From NCBI RefSeq assembly GCF_001411495.1, contig NZ_CP012982.1:2852001-2916000 (forward strand): DNA of 64,000 bases, in the 5' to 3' direction. The notes beneath the pieces are model-generated. The model did no database searches, was not told the origin of the DNA, and saw only the letters and a program-made list of their open reading frames with translations. The stretch comes from Burkholderia cepacia ATCC 25416. GTDB lineage: Bacteria; Pseudomonadota; Gammaproteobacteria; Burkholderiales; Burkholderiaceae. Both the position numbers and the translations under genes were made by a program. Positions 41,726-50,553 of this stretch are shown one piece after another; the stretch's first letter is position 1, and each line of letters starts with the position of its first letter.

Positions 41726-43315
41726 TTATTTCGCGAGCGTGCGGTATGACACGAGGTCGTTGATCGGCCCGATTTCCGGCCCGGTCACGCCGGGGCGCGT
41801 CGCGACCTGCACGACCTTCTCGAACATGATGATGAACGGCGAGTTCGCGAGCACGGCCTTCTGCAGCGCTTCGTAACGCTGCGCGCGTTTCGCGGGCGAC
41901 GGCTCGACGAGCGCGGCCTCGGTGTCCTTCGTCAGTTGCGGAATGTCCCAGCTGTTGCGCCACGCGAGCATCTTCGTCGGCGACTGGTCGGAGTTGTCCG
42001 GATTCCACGCGAAGCCGCGCGCATTGCTGTTCGGGTCCATGTAGTCGGGCGACCATTCGCCGACGAAGATGTCGTGCTGGCGCGCGCGATACTTGCCGAT
42101 CGCCTGCTTCGCATCGCCCGGAATCAGCTTCACGCGGATGCCGCCCAGCGCGAAGTTCGCCTGCAGCGCCTGCGCGATCTCGAGGTACGGATAGTCGTTC
42201 GGCATGTCCATCGTCACGTCGAAGCCGTTCGGCAGGCCGGCCTTGGCGAGCAGCGCCTTCGCCTTCGCGACGTCCTGCTTGTACGGCCGCGCGTTCGACG
42301 CGCCGAGGAAGCCTTCGGGCAGGAAGGTTTCATGCACCTTGTACGTCGTGCTGACGATGTTGCGCTGGATGCCGTCATAGTCGACCAGCCATTTCATCGC
42401 CTGCTGCACCTCGGGTTTCGCGAGGTTCGGGTTCTTCGTGTTCAGGCTCAGGTACAGCAGCGCGGACACCGGCCACGATGCGACCTTGATCTTGCCGGCC
42501 TTCGTCAGCGCGGCGAGGCTGTCGGGGCTCAGGTTGCGCGCGGCGTCGGCGTCGCCGTTCTCCAGCAGCAACCGTTGCGCGGACGCTTCGGGCACGTGGC
42601 GCAGGACGACGCGTTTCATCGGGTACGGCGTGCGGTATTTCTCGAAGCGCTGCAGCACGATGGTCTCGTTGGGCGTCCACTTGACGAGCTGGTACGGGCC
42701 CGAGCCAGCGTCGTTGGTCCGGAGCCAGCCGCTGCCGAAATCGTTGCCCTGCTGGTGCGACAGCAGCAGCTTCTTGTCGAAGACCGATGCCGGGCATGCG
42801 CTCAGCACGTTGAGCACGAAGCTCGGTGCGTACTTGCGGTCGGTTTCGAGCACGACGGTCTGCGGATCGACCACGCGCACCTTCTGCGCCACGTTCGCCT
42901 TCGTGAGGCCGAGGTCGGCGAGCACGCCGGCCGGGCCCTTGTCGAGCAGGATGGTGCGCTGCAGCGACCACGCGACGTCGTCGGCGGTGACCGGGTTGCC
43001 GGAATGGAACGTGAGGCCGGGGCGCAGCTTGAACGTGTAGGTCACGCCGTCGGCGCCGACCGTCCACGATTGCGCGATCTGCCCGTCGAAGCGCGTCGGG
43101 TCCTTCAGGTCGACGCGCACGAGCCGTTCGTAGGTATTCGCGACGTACTCCGACGGCACCAGTTCGTAAATCCCGCTCGGGTCGAGGGTCGTGAATTCGC
43201 CGAGCTGCGTGGCGACGACGAAGATGCCGGGCGGCGTGGCCGCCTGCGCCGGCAGCGCCGGAACAAGCGCGACGAGCGCGGCGCTGACGAACAGCCGGGA
43301 CAGCAGGTGCTTCAT
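41726..43315 (-). CDS. Orphan dipeptide-binding protein, paralogue of the ddpA product
   Basis: The 529-residue protein has a signal peptide (LFVSAALVALVPALPAQAA) and matches the DdpA-type protein at 31651-33252 along its full length. About 30 of the last 38 residues are identical (MFEKV.QVATRPGV.G.E.GPINDLVSYR). No permease or ATPase gene is adjacent, so it probably feeds the ddp permease or another importer with a different peptide. ATG 43315 follows GGAG. Confidence 0.92.
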   Translation of the reverse strand: MKHLLSRLFVSAALVALVPALPAQAATPPGIFVVATQLGEFTTLDPSGIYELVPSEYVANTYERLVRVDLKDPTRFDGQIAQSWTVGADGVTYTFKLRPGLTFHSGNPVTADDVAWSLQRTILLDKGPAGVLADLGLTKANVAQKVRVVDPQTVVLETDRKYAPSFVLNVLSACPASVFDKKLLLSHQQGNDFGSGWLRTNDAGSGPYQLVKWTPNETIVLQRFEKYRTPYPMKRVVLRHVPEASAQRLLLENGDADAARNLSPDSLAALTKAGKIKVASWPVSALLYLSLNTKNPNLAKPEVQQAMKWLVDYDGIQRNIVSTTYKVHETFLPEGFLGASNARPYKQDVAKAKALLAKAGLPNGFDVTMDMPNDYPYLEIAQALQANFALGGIRVKLIPGDAKQAIGKYRARQHDIFVGEWSPDYMDPNSNARGFAWNPDNSDQSPTKMLAWRNSWDIPQLTKDTEAALVEPSPAKRAQRYEALQKAVLANSPFIIMFEKVVQVATRPGVTGPEIGPINDLVSYRTLAK

Positions 43316-43452
43316 GCGGGCTCCGTTGAAAGGGAATCGTGGGTGCGATTCTCTCATCGACGGCCACCCGGATGAAAATATTCAGCGTGCGCGCCGACGG
43401 GCCGGCGCGCAGGCGCGAGCCGGGCGGGCGCCCGGCGTCGGCGGGGTTCGGA

Positions 43453-43788
43453 TCAGATCAGGCAGCGTGCGAGCGCGAAGCGCATCGTTTCCTCGGGCGG
43501 CTCGCTGCCCGAGCCGCGCACGACCTTGACGACCGAACCGTTGCCCGACGGCGTCAGCGTGACGAAGTACGAGTTCGAGCCGACGGCGATGTCGGTCACG
43601 CCGTTGTGCTGCGATTGCTCGGTGCCCGGCAGGCGGCTGTCGAGGCAGTTGGCGATCGCGTAGGCCGGACGTTGCGACGACACGTACATCATCGGCGCCG
43701 CGCCGGACGAGGCGGCCGAGTCGGACGACGGCGCGGAACCGCAGGCGGCGAGCAGGGCGGCGGGAAGGAGCAGCAGGAATCGTTTCAT
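43453..43788 (-). CDS. Small putative lipoprotein
   Basis: The 111-residue product has a lipobox (LLLPAALLAACGS, Cys16), a Ser/Ala-rich linker, and a compact domain with two Cys (IANCLDSRLPG and ALARCLI at the very end) that could form a disulfide. I do not recognise the family. It stands alone between the binding-protein gene and the 109-residue protein gene. Confidence 0.75.
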   Translation of the reverse strand: MKRFLLLLPAALLAACGSAPSSDSAASSGAAPMMYVSSQRPAYAIANCLDSRLPGTEQSQHNGVTDIAVGSNSYFVTLTPSGNGSVVKVVRGSGSEPPEETMRFALARCLI

Positions 43789-43976
43789 GGTGGGTCGTCG
43801 TGGGTCTCGTATCGAGGCTGGGGCGCGGGGTAGGCGAAACGCGAAGCTTCGCGACGAAACCGCCCGGAATCGGGCCATGTTTGACGGACGACGATGCGGC
43901 AGGCGGCTGACGACGGAGTATACCCGCAGCATTTGACGCCGTTGACGCGTTGAAACGATTCGATACACAACAAGCA

Positions 43977-44001
43977 CCCGCTGCCGCGCGGCGGCAGCGG
44001 G
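43977..44001 (-). terminator. Hairpin after the 109-residue periplasmic protein gene
   Basis: CCCGCTGCCGC (43977-43987) pairs with GCGGCAGCGGG (43991-44001) around a 3-nt loop, 44 bp past the stop at 44046 on the minus strand. The following tract is only moderately T-rich (TGCTTGTTGTG). Confidence 0.65.
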
Positions 44002-44045
44002 CGTTTCAGGGGGTGGCGAATGGGCACCTGCCGGTGTTGTCGATC

Positions 44046-44375
44046 TTATTGGCCGATCTGGTGGCTGACCGCATTTTCCTGCTGGTTCAGCACGTGCTTT
44101 TCGCTCTTCGTGATGTGGCTGCGATCCTGCGCAGCCATGTCCCGCTCTTCCCGGCGGATCTTGCGGTCGTCACGGTGCAGGCGCGCGGCCTGTGCGTGCG
44201 ACATCTCGCCTTCCTTCACTTCGTGACGGATCCGGCGATTCTGGTTTGCGAGGCGCTGGTTGACCGCTTCGCGGCGCGGATGCGCCTGTTGCCACGATGT
44301 GTCGGCGAACGCGGTGCCGGTCAGTACCGACATCAGGGCGGCGGCAATCGCGAGATGGCGGGTCAGGGCTCGCAT
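44046..44375 (-). CDS. Small periplasmic highly charged helical protein
   Basis: The 109-residue product has a signal peptide (HLAIAAALMSVLTGTAFA) and a mature part rich in Arg, Glu, Gln and His with a regular helical pattern (QRLANQNRRIRHEVKEGEMSHAQAARLHRDDRKIRREERDM). It ends VLNQQENAVSHQIGQ. The composition predicts a long amphipathic helix or coiled coil. Similar short proteins are common in Burkholderia, but I know of no defined function. Confidence 0.8.
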   Translation of the reverse strand: MRALTRHLAIAAALMSVLTGTAFADTSWQQAHPRREAVNQRLANQNRRIRHEVKEGEMSHAQAARLHRDDRKIRREERDMAAQDRSHITKSEKHVLNQQENAVSHQIGQ

Positions 44376-44529
44376 GGTGTTTTCTCCTGTCGTTGCGCGC
44401 TCGAATCGTGGGCGCTTGTCCAGAAAACGCGGCGCGGGCACCGGCTGTTGACGTTTCCGCCTGTATCGATTGCAAGTCTTTATTACGTCGGCGCGTGGCG
44501 GCGCGGGCTCCGGCCGCCGCGCACGCGGA

Positions 44530-46089
44530 TCAATGCGCGCCGGCCGCCGCCGCGTCGGCATCGCCGCCGCCCGAGCGCGACGGTTTCGTGATCCAGATCA
44601 GCGGAATGATCGCGACGAAGATGATCGCCGATACATAGAAGATGTCGTTCAGCCCCATCACGGCCGCTTGCGAATCGACCGACGAGTTGAAGAGCGCGAG
44701 CGCCGAATCGGGGCTCAGGTGCAGCAGCGAGCGCGTCGTGTCGACGTGTTGCGCGAAGGTCGGGTTGTCGATGCTCGCCTGTTCGGTGAGCCGCGCGTGA
44801 TGCAGGATCGTGCGGTCGTTCCAGGCGTTGCTGATCAGCGACGTGCCGACGGCGCCGCAGAACGTGCGGCCGAAATTCGACAGGCCGGCGGCGGCCGGAA
44901 TCTTTTCCGGCGGCAGCCCGGACAGGATGATCGACGTCAGCGGCACGAAGAACATCGCCATCGGGATGCCTTGCAGCAGCGTCGGCAGCACGAGGTCCCA
45001 GCGCGACACGTCGGTATAGAAGGTCGTGCGCATCATGAACACGACCGCGAAGCCGACGAACGCGAGCGTCGCGATGTAGCGCGGATCGGTGCGCGGCAGC
45101 AGGCGCCCCATGACCGGCGTGAGCAGGATCGCGAACACCCCGAGCGGCGCGGTGGCGAGCCCCGAATCGACCGCGCGGTAGCCGAGATAGCCCTGCATCC
45201 ACTGCGGCAGCAGCACGAGCGTGCCGAAGAACATCCCGTAGGCGACCGAGATCGCGATCGTGCCGCCTGCGAAATTGCGCTGCGTGAAGAGCCGCAGGTC
45301 GACGATCGGGTTGGCCTCGTGCAGCTCCCACACGAGGAAGAACGCGAAGCCGATCAGCGCGACGATGCCGAGCGCGACGACGACGGGCGAGTTGAACCAG
45401 TCGAGATCCTTGCCCTTGTCGAGCATGATCTGCAGCGACGCGACCCACAGCACGAGCAGCAGCAGGCCGACCGTATCGATCGGCAGGCGGCGCGTGGCCG
45501 ATTCGCGATCCCGGAACACGATCCACGTGACGGCGGCCGCGAAGAAGCCCACCGGGATGTTGATGTAGAAGATCCACGACCAGTTGTAGTCGTACGTGAT
45601 CCAGCCGCCGAGCGACGGCCCGGCGATCGGGCCGACGAGCGCCGTCATCGACCACAGCGCCAGCGCGCTCGACGATTTCTGCCGCGGCCACGCGCCGAGC
45701 AGCAGCGCCTGCGACAGCGGCGCGAGCGGCCCGGCGACCGCGCCCTGCAGGATTCGCGCGGCGAGCAGCGTCGGCAGGTTCGGCGCGATCCCGCACAGCC
45801 ACGACGCGAACACGAACAGCAGGATCGACGTGACGAACAGGCGTACCTGGCCGAAGCGCTGCGTGAGCCAGCCCGTCAACGGAATCGACACCGCGTTCGC
45901 GGCCGCAAAGATCGTGATGACCCACGTGCCTTCGTCGACCGACACGCCGAGGTCGCCCGAGATGGTCGGAATGGCGACGTTCGCGATCGACGAGTCGAGC
46001 ACGTTCATGAACATCGCGAGCGATACCGCGATCGTGCCGATCGCGAGCTTGCCGCCCGACAGCGGGGCTGGAGATGACGGAGTGGACAT
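44530..46089 (-). CDS. DHA2-family MFS multidrug transporter (EmrB-like)
   Basis: The 519-residue protein has 14 hydrophobic segments and the DHA2 motifs LDSSIANVAIPTI (helix 1), GWLTQRFGQVRLF, and the antiporter motif GPSLGGWITYDYNWSWIFYINIPVG. EmrB-type pumps expel hydrophobic drugs with protons, usually with an EmrA adaptor and outer-membrane channel; no EmrA gene is adjacent. A LysR gene lies upstream on the same strand after 403 bp. Confidence 0.9.
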   Translation of the reverse strand: MSTPSSPAPLSGGKLAIGTIAVSLAMFMNVLDSSIANVAIPTISGDLGVSVDEGTWVITIFAAANAVSIPLTGWLTQRFGQVRLFVTSILLFVFASWLCGIAPNLPTLLAARILQGAVAGPLAPLSQALLLGAWPRQKSSSALALWSMTALVGPIAGPSLGGWITYDYNWSWIFYINIPVGFFAAAVTWIVFRDRESATRRLPIDTVGLLLLVLWVASLQIMLDKGKDLDWFNSPVVVALGIVALIGFAFFLVWELHEANPIVDLRLFTQRNFAGGTIAISVAYGMFFGTLVLLPQWMQGYLGYRAVDSGLATAPLGVFAILLTPVMGRLLPRTDPRYIATLAFVGFAVVFMMRTTFYTDVSRWDLVLPTLLQGIPMAMFFVPLTSIILSGLPPEKIPAAAGLSNFGRTFCGAVGTSLISNAWNDRTILHHARLTEQASIDNPTFAQHVDTTRSLLHLSPDSALALFNSSVDSQAAVMGLNDIFYVSAIIFVAIIPLIWITKPSRSGGGDADAAAAGAH

Positions 46090-46492
46090 GGGTTTCCTGC
46101 GTAAGAAGCGTAAGGTGCTTGACGGCTGCGGCCCGTCGCGGCGGGCACGCGCCGCCGCGCACGCACGCGCGGGAAGGCGACGCAGGCGCGGCGCGGCTGC
46201 TGAACGGAAGGGCGCACGGCGCGCGATGCGGCCCGGTAGCCGGGGCCGACGCGTGCGATGTGCGGCTCGATCGGATGCACGAAGCCGTGACGGGCTTCGG
46301 AAGGCGGGATGCTGCCGGTCAGGAAGGCGGGACGCGCGTGATGCGTCTGCGGGCAGCGGTCAGGCGGCTGGCGTCGCCGGTGGAGTCGTTGTGCATCGCG
46401 ACAGGCTAACGATGCGGCGAGCCGCCATCAACACGGGCCGGCTCATTAATCGATTTCGCGCCGCGCAATAATCGGTGTGCGAACCGAGCCGG
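46090..46492. other. Intergenic region between the EmrB-like and LysR genes
   Basis: This 403-bp stretch should contain the transporter promoter. No frame has convincing coding character, and I recognise no operator or structured RNA. Confidence 0.45.
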
Positions 46493-47395
46493 TTACGGTG
46501 CGGTTCGCCATGCGGTGAACAGTTCCGCGAGGAAATCGACGAACGCGCGCACCTTGCTGTCGAGCGTCGCGCGCCGCGGGTACAGCACGTGCAGTTCGAC
46601 GTCGTCGGCCCGGTGCCAGTCGGGCAGCACGATTTCGAGTTCGTTCCGTTCGAGCCGGCGGGCCGTGTAGTGCGTCGAGGCCAGCGCGATGCCGCCGCCG
46701 CTCGCGGCCTGGCGCAGCACCGTCACCGATTCGTTGGTGATCAGCACCGGCCGCACCGGCACGTCGGCGACTTCGCCGGCCGCATTGGTGAGCCGCAGCG
46801 TCAGGCCGGGCGCGTCGCGGCCGACGAGCAGCAGGTCGTGCCGCGCAAGGTCCTGCGGCGTGGCGGGCCGGCCGACGCGGTCGAGATAGGCGGGGCTCGC
46901 CGCGAGCTTCGCCTGCGACCAGCCGAGCGAGCGTGCGATGTAGCTGGAGTCGGTCAGCAAGCCCGCGCGCAGCGCGACGTCGAAGCCGTGCTCGACGAGA
47001 TCGAGCGGGTTGTTGTCGTAGATCAGCACGAGCTGGACGAGCGGGTAGCGCCGGCGAAACTCGGCGAGCGCCGGCTCCAGTTCGAACAGGCCGATCGAGT
47101 AGGGCACCAGCACGCGCAGCGTGCCTTCCGGCGCCATGCGCAGCGCGCGGGCCTGGCGGTCCGCGTCGAGCAGGATGTCCTCGGCGCGCAGGCAGCGCTC
47201 GTAGTAGTCGCGTCCGGCCTCGGTGACGGACACGCGGCGCGTGGTCCGGTACAGCAGCTGGACGCCGAGATCGTCCTCGAGCTGCTTGACCTTGCGGCTC
47301 ACGCGGCTGAGCGGCATGTCGAGTTGCGTGGCGGCGGCGGTGAAGTTGCCGCGCTCGACCACGCGCAGGAATATGCGGATGCTTTCGAAGTTCAT
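46493..47395 (-). CDS. LysR-type regulator, divergent from the FUSC efflux gene
   Basis: The 300-residue protein starts MNFESIRIFLRVVERGNFTAAATQLDMPLSRVSRKVKQLEDDLG, typical of the AaeR-like LysR group. It is divergent from the FUSC/AaeB-type gene with 145 bp between starts, the same layout as aaeR/aaeXAB, although the small AaeX and AaeA genes are absent here. Confidence 0.9.
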   Translation of the reverse strand: MNFESIRIFLRVVERGNFTAAATQLDMPLSRVSRKVKQLEDDLGVQLLYRTTRRVSVTEAGRDYYERCLRAEDILLDADRQARALRMAPEGTLRVLVPYSIGLFELEPALAEFRRRYPLVQLVLIYDNNPLDLVEHGFDVALRAGLLTDSSYIARSLGWSQAKLAASPAYLDRVGRPATPQDLARHDLLLVGRDAPGLTLRLTNAAGEVADVPVRPVLITNESVTVLRQAASGGGIALASTHYTARRLERNELEIVLPDWHRADDVELHVLYPRRATLDSKVRAFVDFLAELFTAWRTAP

Positions 47396-47540
47396 ACGGG
47401 GTGCTTCCGTGTTCGACCTGCGCGCATCTTACCTTCGCCGGCCGGATCGCTCCGTGCGGCGGCGATTATCCTGCCCGGTGCAATAACGCATCCTGTCCGC
47501 GCCTCTTAGTGGCGGCGGCGCGCCCCCGTATGCTCGCCGC

Positions 47541-49571
47541 ATGAAATTCGCCTTGCCCGATCTGCCGCCGCGCGCGGCCTTCCGCACCGTGCTGCGCGAC
47601 GCACGGCCCACGCTGCCGCCCGGTGCGCTCGCCTTCGCGTTGCGCAATACGGCCGCGTCGCTGCTCGCGCTCTACATTGCCTTCCGGATGAATCTCGACG
47701 ACCCGAAATGGGCCGCATCGACGGTGTGGATCGTCGCGCAGGGCAGCCGCGGGATGGGCTTGTCGAAGAGCCAGTACCGGATTCTCGGCACCGCGATCGG
47801 CGCGGTCGTCGCGCTCGTGCTGACCGGTGCATTCGCGCAGACCCCCGAACTGTTCCTGCCGGCGCTCGCCGCCTGGATCGGCCTGTGCGCGGGCGTCGCG
47901 ACGTTCCAGCGGAATTTCCGCGCCTATGCGGCGGTGCTCGCCGGCTACACGGCCGCGATCGTCGCGATGGATGCGGTATCCGCGCCGTTGCACGCGTTCG
48001 ACATCGCGGTCGCGCGGTTCCTCTACGTGGTGGTCGGCATCCTGTGCGGCGCGCTGTTCGATACGGTCTTCGCGCCGGGCGCGCCGCTGGACGATGTCCG
48101 TACGCGGCTCAGGCGCTATCTCGACCGCGCGGCGGCGGTCGGCGCGGGTGCGCTGCGCCGCGAGCCGAACGTCGCTGCCGTGCACCGGCTGTTCGCGGAT
48201 GCGCTCGAACTCGACACGGCGGCCGAATATGCGGCCACCGGCGCGCCGCCGGTGCGTAACGCGATCGGTCATCTGCGCACGGCGGTGCTGGGCGTGCTGT
48301 CCGCGCAGGCCGCGGGGCAGGCGTTGCACGATCACGCGGCGCGCAGCGGCGGCACGCCGGACCCGCTGGTCGCCGATGCCGCGCAGGTGCTCGACGGCGT
48401 GGCGGCGTCGGGCGAAGCGGGCGCCGCGCTCACCGCATTGCGGGCGCGCGTGGACGACGCGGTGCGCGCCGAGGCCGCGGAGCCGGCCGGCTCGGACCCG
48501 TCGCGCCTGCTCACGCTCGACCGGCTGGCGGCGCTGCTTGCCGGGTTCGACGCCGCCTTTGCGGGCAAGGCGTGGCTGGACCTGCCGAATCCGCCGGCGT
48601 CGCGGGTGCGCTATGCGTTCCACCACGATCCGGTGCTCGCGTGGCACAACGGGATGCGCGCGTTCATCGCGGTGCTGATCGCCGCGGCGTTCTGGATCGT
48701 GACGGCGTGGCCGTCGGGCGCCGGGTTCGTCGCGATCACGGGGGTGGTCTGCGCGCTGTTCTCGACGCGCCCGAACTCGGTGGGCGCCACCGTCGGCTTC
48801 CTGAAAGGAGCCGCCTGCGCGGCGGTCGCGGGCGCCCTTTGCAACTTCGTGCTGCTGCCGGCGGTGTCGGGCTTCGAGATGCTCGCATACATCCTCGGCG
48901 TGTTCACGATCGGCGCGGGCATCGCAATGCGTCATCCACGCGCGGCCGGCATCGGTAGCGGCTTCTCGATCTTCTTCTGGAATTTCACGTCGCCGGACAA
49001 TACGGCGCGCATCGGCGACGCCGCCTTTCTCAATTCGGCGCTTGCCACGCTGCTCGGCATCGCGTTCGGCGCGATGGTGTTCGCGCTCGTGTTCCCCGGC
49101 GATCCCGGCGCGAGCCGGCGGCGCCTGCATTGCGCGGTGCGCGCCGACCTCGCACGCATCGCACGCAATCCACGGGCGTGGCCGGCGAGCGCGTGGCTGA
49201 GCCGCACGGCCGACCGTCTCGGGCGCGAGCTCGGCTTCGCGGGCCGTCTGCCAGCCACCCTCATCGAGCGCGACCTGCGCGACTTGCTCGCGGCCTGGAC
49301 GATCGGCGACAGCCTGTTGGCGCTGGCCGAACTGGCGGCGCGCGAGCCGGCGGCGCGCCGTGCGGTCGCGTTGGTGCGGGGGCGGGTCGGGCTCGCGGAT
49401 TTCGCCCGGCTCGAGCGGGCTTGCGGCGCGGCGGCCCGCGTGCTGCTGCGGCGCGTGACCGAGGTCGACAGCGACGACGGGCGCGCGCTGCTGCGCGGTG
49501 TCGTGCTGCTGCGGACGATCGCGGAGACGGCGGCCGCGCATGACGGCTTCCTGCGCGGCCGTCGGGATTGA
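47541..49571 (+). CDS. FUSC-family membrane protein (AaeB-like aromatic acid efflux)
   Basis: The 676-residue protein has two clusters of transmembrane helices (about 30-170 and 365-515) joined and followed by cytoplasmic helical regions, the FUSC/AaeB architecture. Recognisable segments include WAASTVWIVAQGSRGMGLSKSQYRILGTAIGAVVAL and FVAITGVVCALFSTRPNSVGAT. AaeB exports hydroxylated aromatic acids with a membrane-fusion partner; none is adjacent here. Confidence 0.88.
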   Translation: MKFALPDLPPRAAFRTVLRDARPTLPPGALAFALRNTAASLLALYIAFRMNLDDPKWAASTVWIVAQGSRGMGLSKSQYRILGTAIGAVVALVLTGAFAQTPELFLPALAAWIGLCAGVATFQRNFRAYAAVLAGYTAAIVAMDAVSAPLHAFDIAVARFLYVVVGILCGALFDTVFAPGAPLDDVRTRLRRYLDRAAAVGAGALRREPNVAAVHRLFADALELDTAAEYAATGAPPVRNAIGHLRTAVLGVLSAQAAGQALHDHAARSGGTPDPLVADAAQVLDGVAASGEAGAALTALRARVDDAVRAEAAEPAGSDPSRLLTLDRLAALLAGFDAAFAGKAWLDLPNPPASRVRYAFHHDPVLAWHNGMRAFIAVLIAAAFWIVTAWPSGAGFVAITGVVCALFSTRPNSVGATVGFLKGAACAAVAGALCNFVLLPAVSGFEMLAYILGVFTIGAGIAMRHPRAAGIGSGFSIFFWNFTSPDNTARIGDAAFLNSALATLLGIAFGAMVFALVFPGDPGASRRRLHCAVRADLARIARNPRAWPASAWLSRTADRLGRELGFAGRLPATLIERDLRDLLAAWTIGDSLLALAELAAREPAARRAVALVRGRVGLADFARLERACGAAARVLLRRVTEVDSDDGRALLRGVVLLRTIAETAAAHDGFLRGRRD

Positions 49572-49620
49572 CGGGCAGACGGCGGCGGGGCGGCGGGGCG
49601 CGCGAGCGGCGGCCCGCGCG

Positions 49621-50541
49621 TCAACTGAGGCGATAGGCCTTGCCGGGCGTCACTTCCGCCGGTAGCGGCTCGCGGTTCAGTTCGAGCAGCGTGCGCTCGA
49701 TCGTCCGCGTCATGGCATCGAGCGCGAGATGGTTCGGCCCGTCGCCGAACGGTTCGGCGATCGCATGGGCGATCGCGTCGAGCGCGATCAGCGTATAGGC
49801 GACGAACACGGTGACGAACGGCGTTGCCGCGCCGATCGAATCGACGAGGCCGAACGGCAGCAGCACGCAGTACGCATAGATGGTCCGGTGCAGCAGCACG
49901 TCATACGAGAACGGGATCGGCGTCGACGCGATGCGCTCGCAGCCGCTCACCATCGCGACGAGATCGTCGAGGCGTGCGTCGAGCATCCACAGTCGCGTAT
50001 CGGCGAGGCGCCCGGCGTCGGCGCGCGCGGCGAATGCTTCGCGCAGTTCGTGAACGATCGCGACCGGCGCATACCGGGCGGCGGCGATACGCGTACAGGC
50101 GGCGCCGTCGAGCAGCGTGCGCAGGTCGGCCGCCGGATCGGTGCCGCGCAGCTGATGCTTCAGCGCATAGACGAACGCGACGACCTTGCGCACGAACGCC
50201 TGCCGTGACGCGTCGTCATCGTCGATCGCGCCGTAGCAGAGCGCCTGCGATACCAGCGTGCGCGTGGCGGTCAGCACGCCGCCCCACAGCTGACGGCCCT
50301 CGCGGTAGCGTTCGTAGCTCGCATTGTTGCGAAACCCCGCGAAGATCGCGAGCGTGAGGCCGATCAGCGTGAACGGCGTCGGGTTCAGCGGCACCTTCTC
50401 GCCGAGCACGCGGCCGCCGCCCCACACCGCGACGACGCTGATCGCGAGCGTCAGCACGAGTTGCGGCAGGATGGTCGGCAGCACCGATCCGTTCCAGACG
50501 AGCAGCATCCGCAGCCAGTGCTCGCGCGGACGAACGATCAT
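49621..50541 (-). CDS. Bestrophin-family (YneE-like) channel protein
   Basis: The 306-residue protein begins MIVRPREHWLRMLLVWNGSVLPTILPQLVLTL and contains the family segments NPTPFTLIGLTLAIFAGFRNNASYERYREGRQLWGGVL and YAYCVLLPFGLVDSIGAATPFVTVFVAYTLIALDAIAHAIAEPFG. Bacterial bestrophins form pentameric ion channels. It starts 12 bp after the stop of the FdhF/YdeP-type gene, so the two share a transcript. Confidence 0.9.
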   Translation of the reverse strand: MIVRPREHWLRMLLVWNGSVLPTILPQLVLTLAISVVAVWGGGRVLGEKVPLNPTPFTLIGLTLAIFAGFRNNASYERYREGRQLWGGVLTATRTLVSQALCYGAIDDDDASRQAFVRKVVAFVYALKHQLRGTDPAADLRTLLDGAACTRIAAARYAPVAIVHELREAFAARADAGRLADTRLWMLDARLDDLVAMVSGCERIASTPIPFSYDVLLHRTIYAYCVLLPFGLVDSIGAATPFVTVFVAYTLIALDAIAHAIAEPFGDGPNHLALDAMTRTIERTLLELNREPLPAEVTPGKAYRLS

Positions 50542-50553
50542 CGCCGTGCTCCG

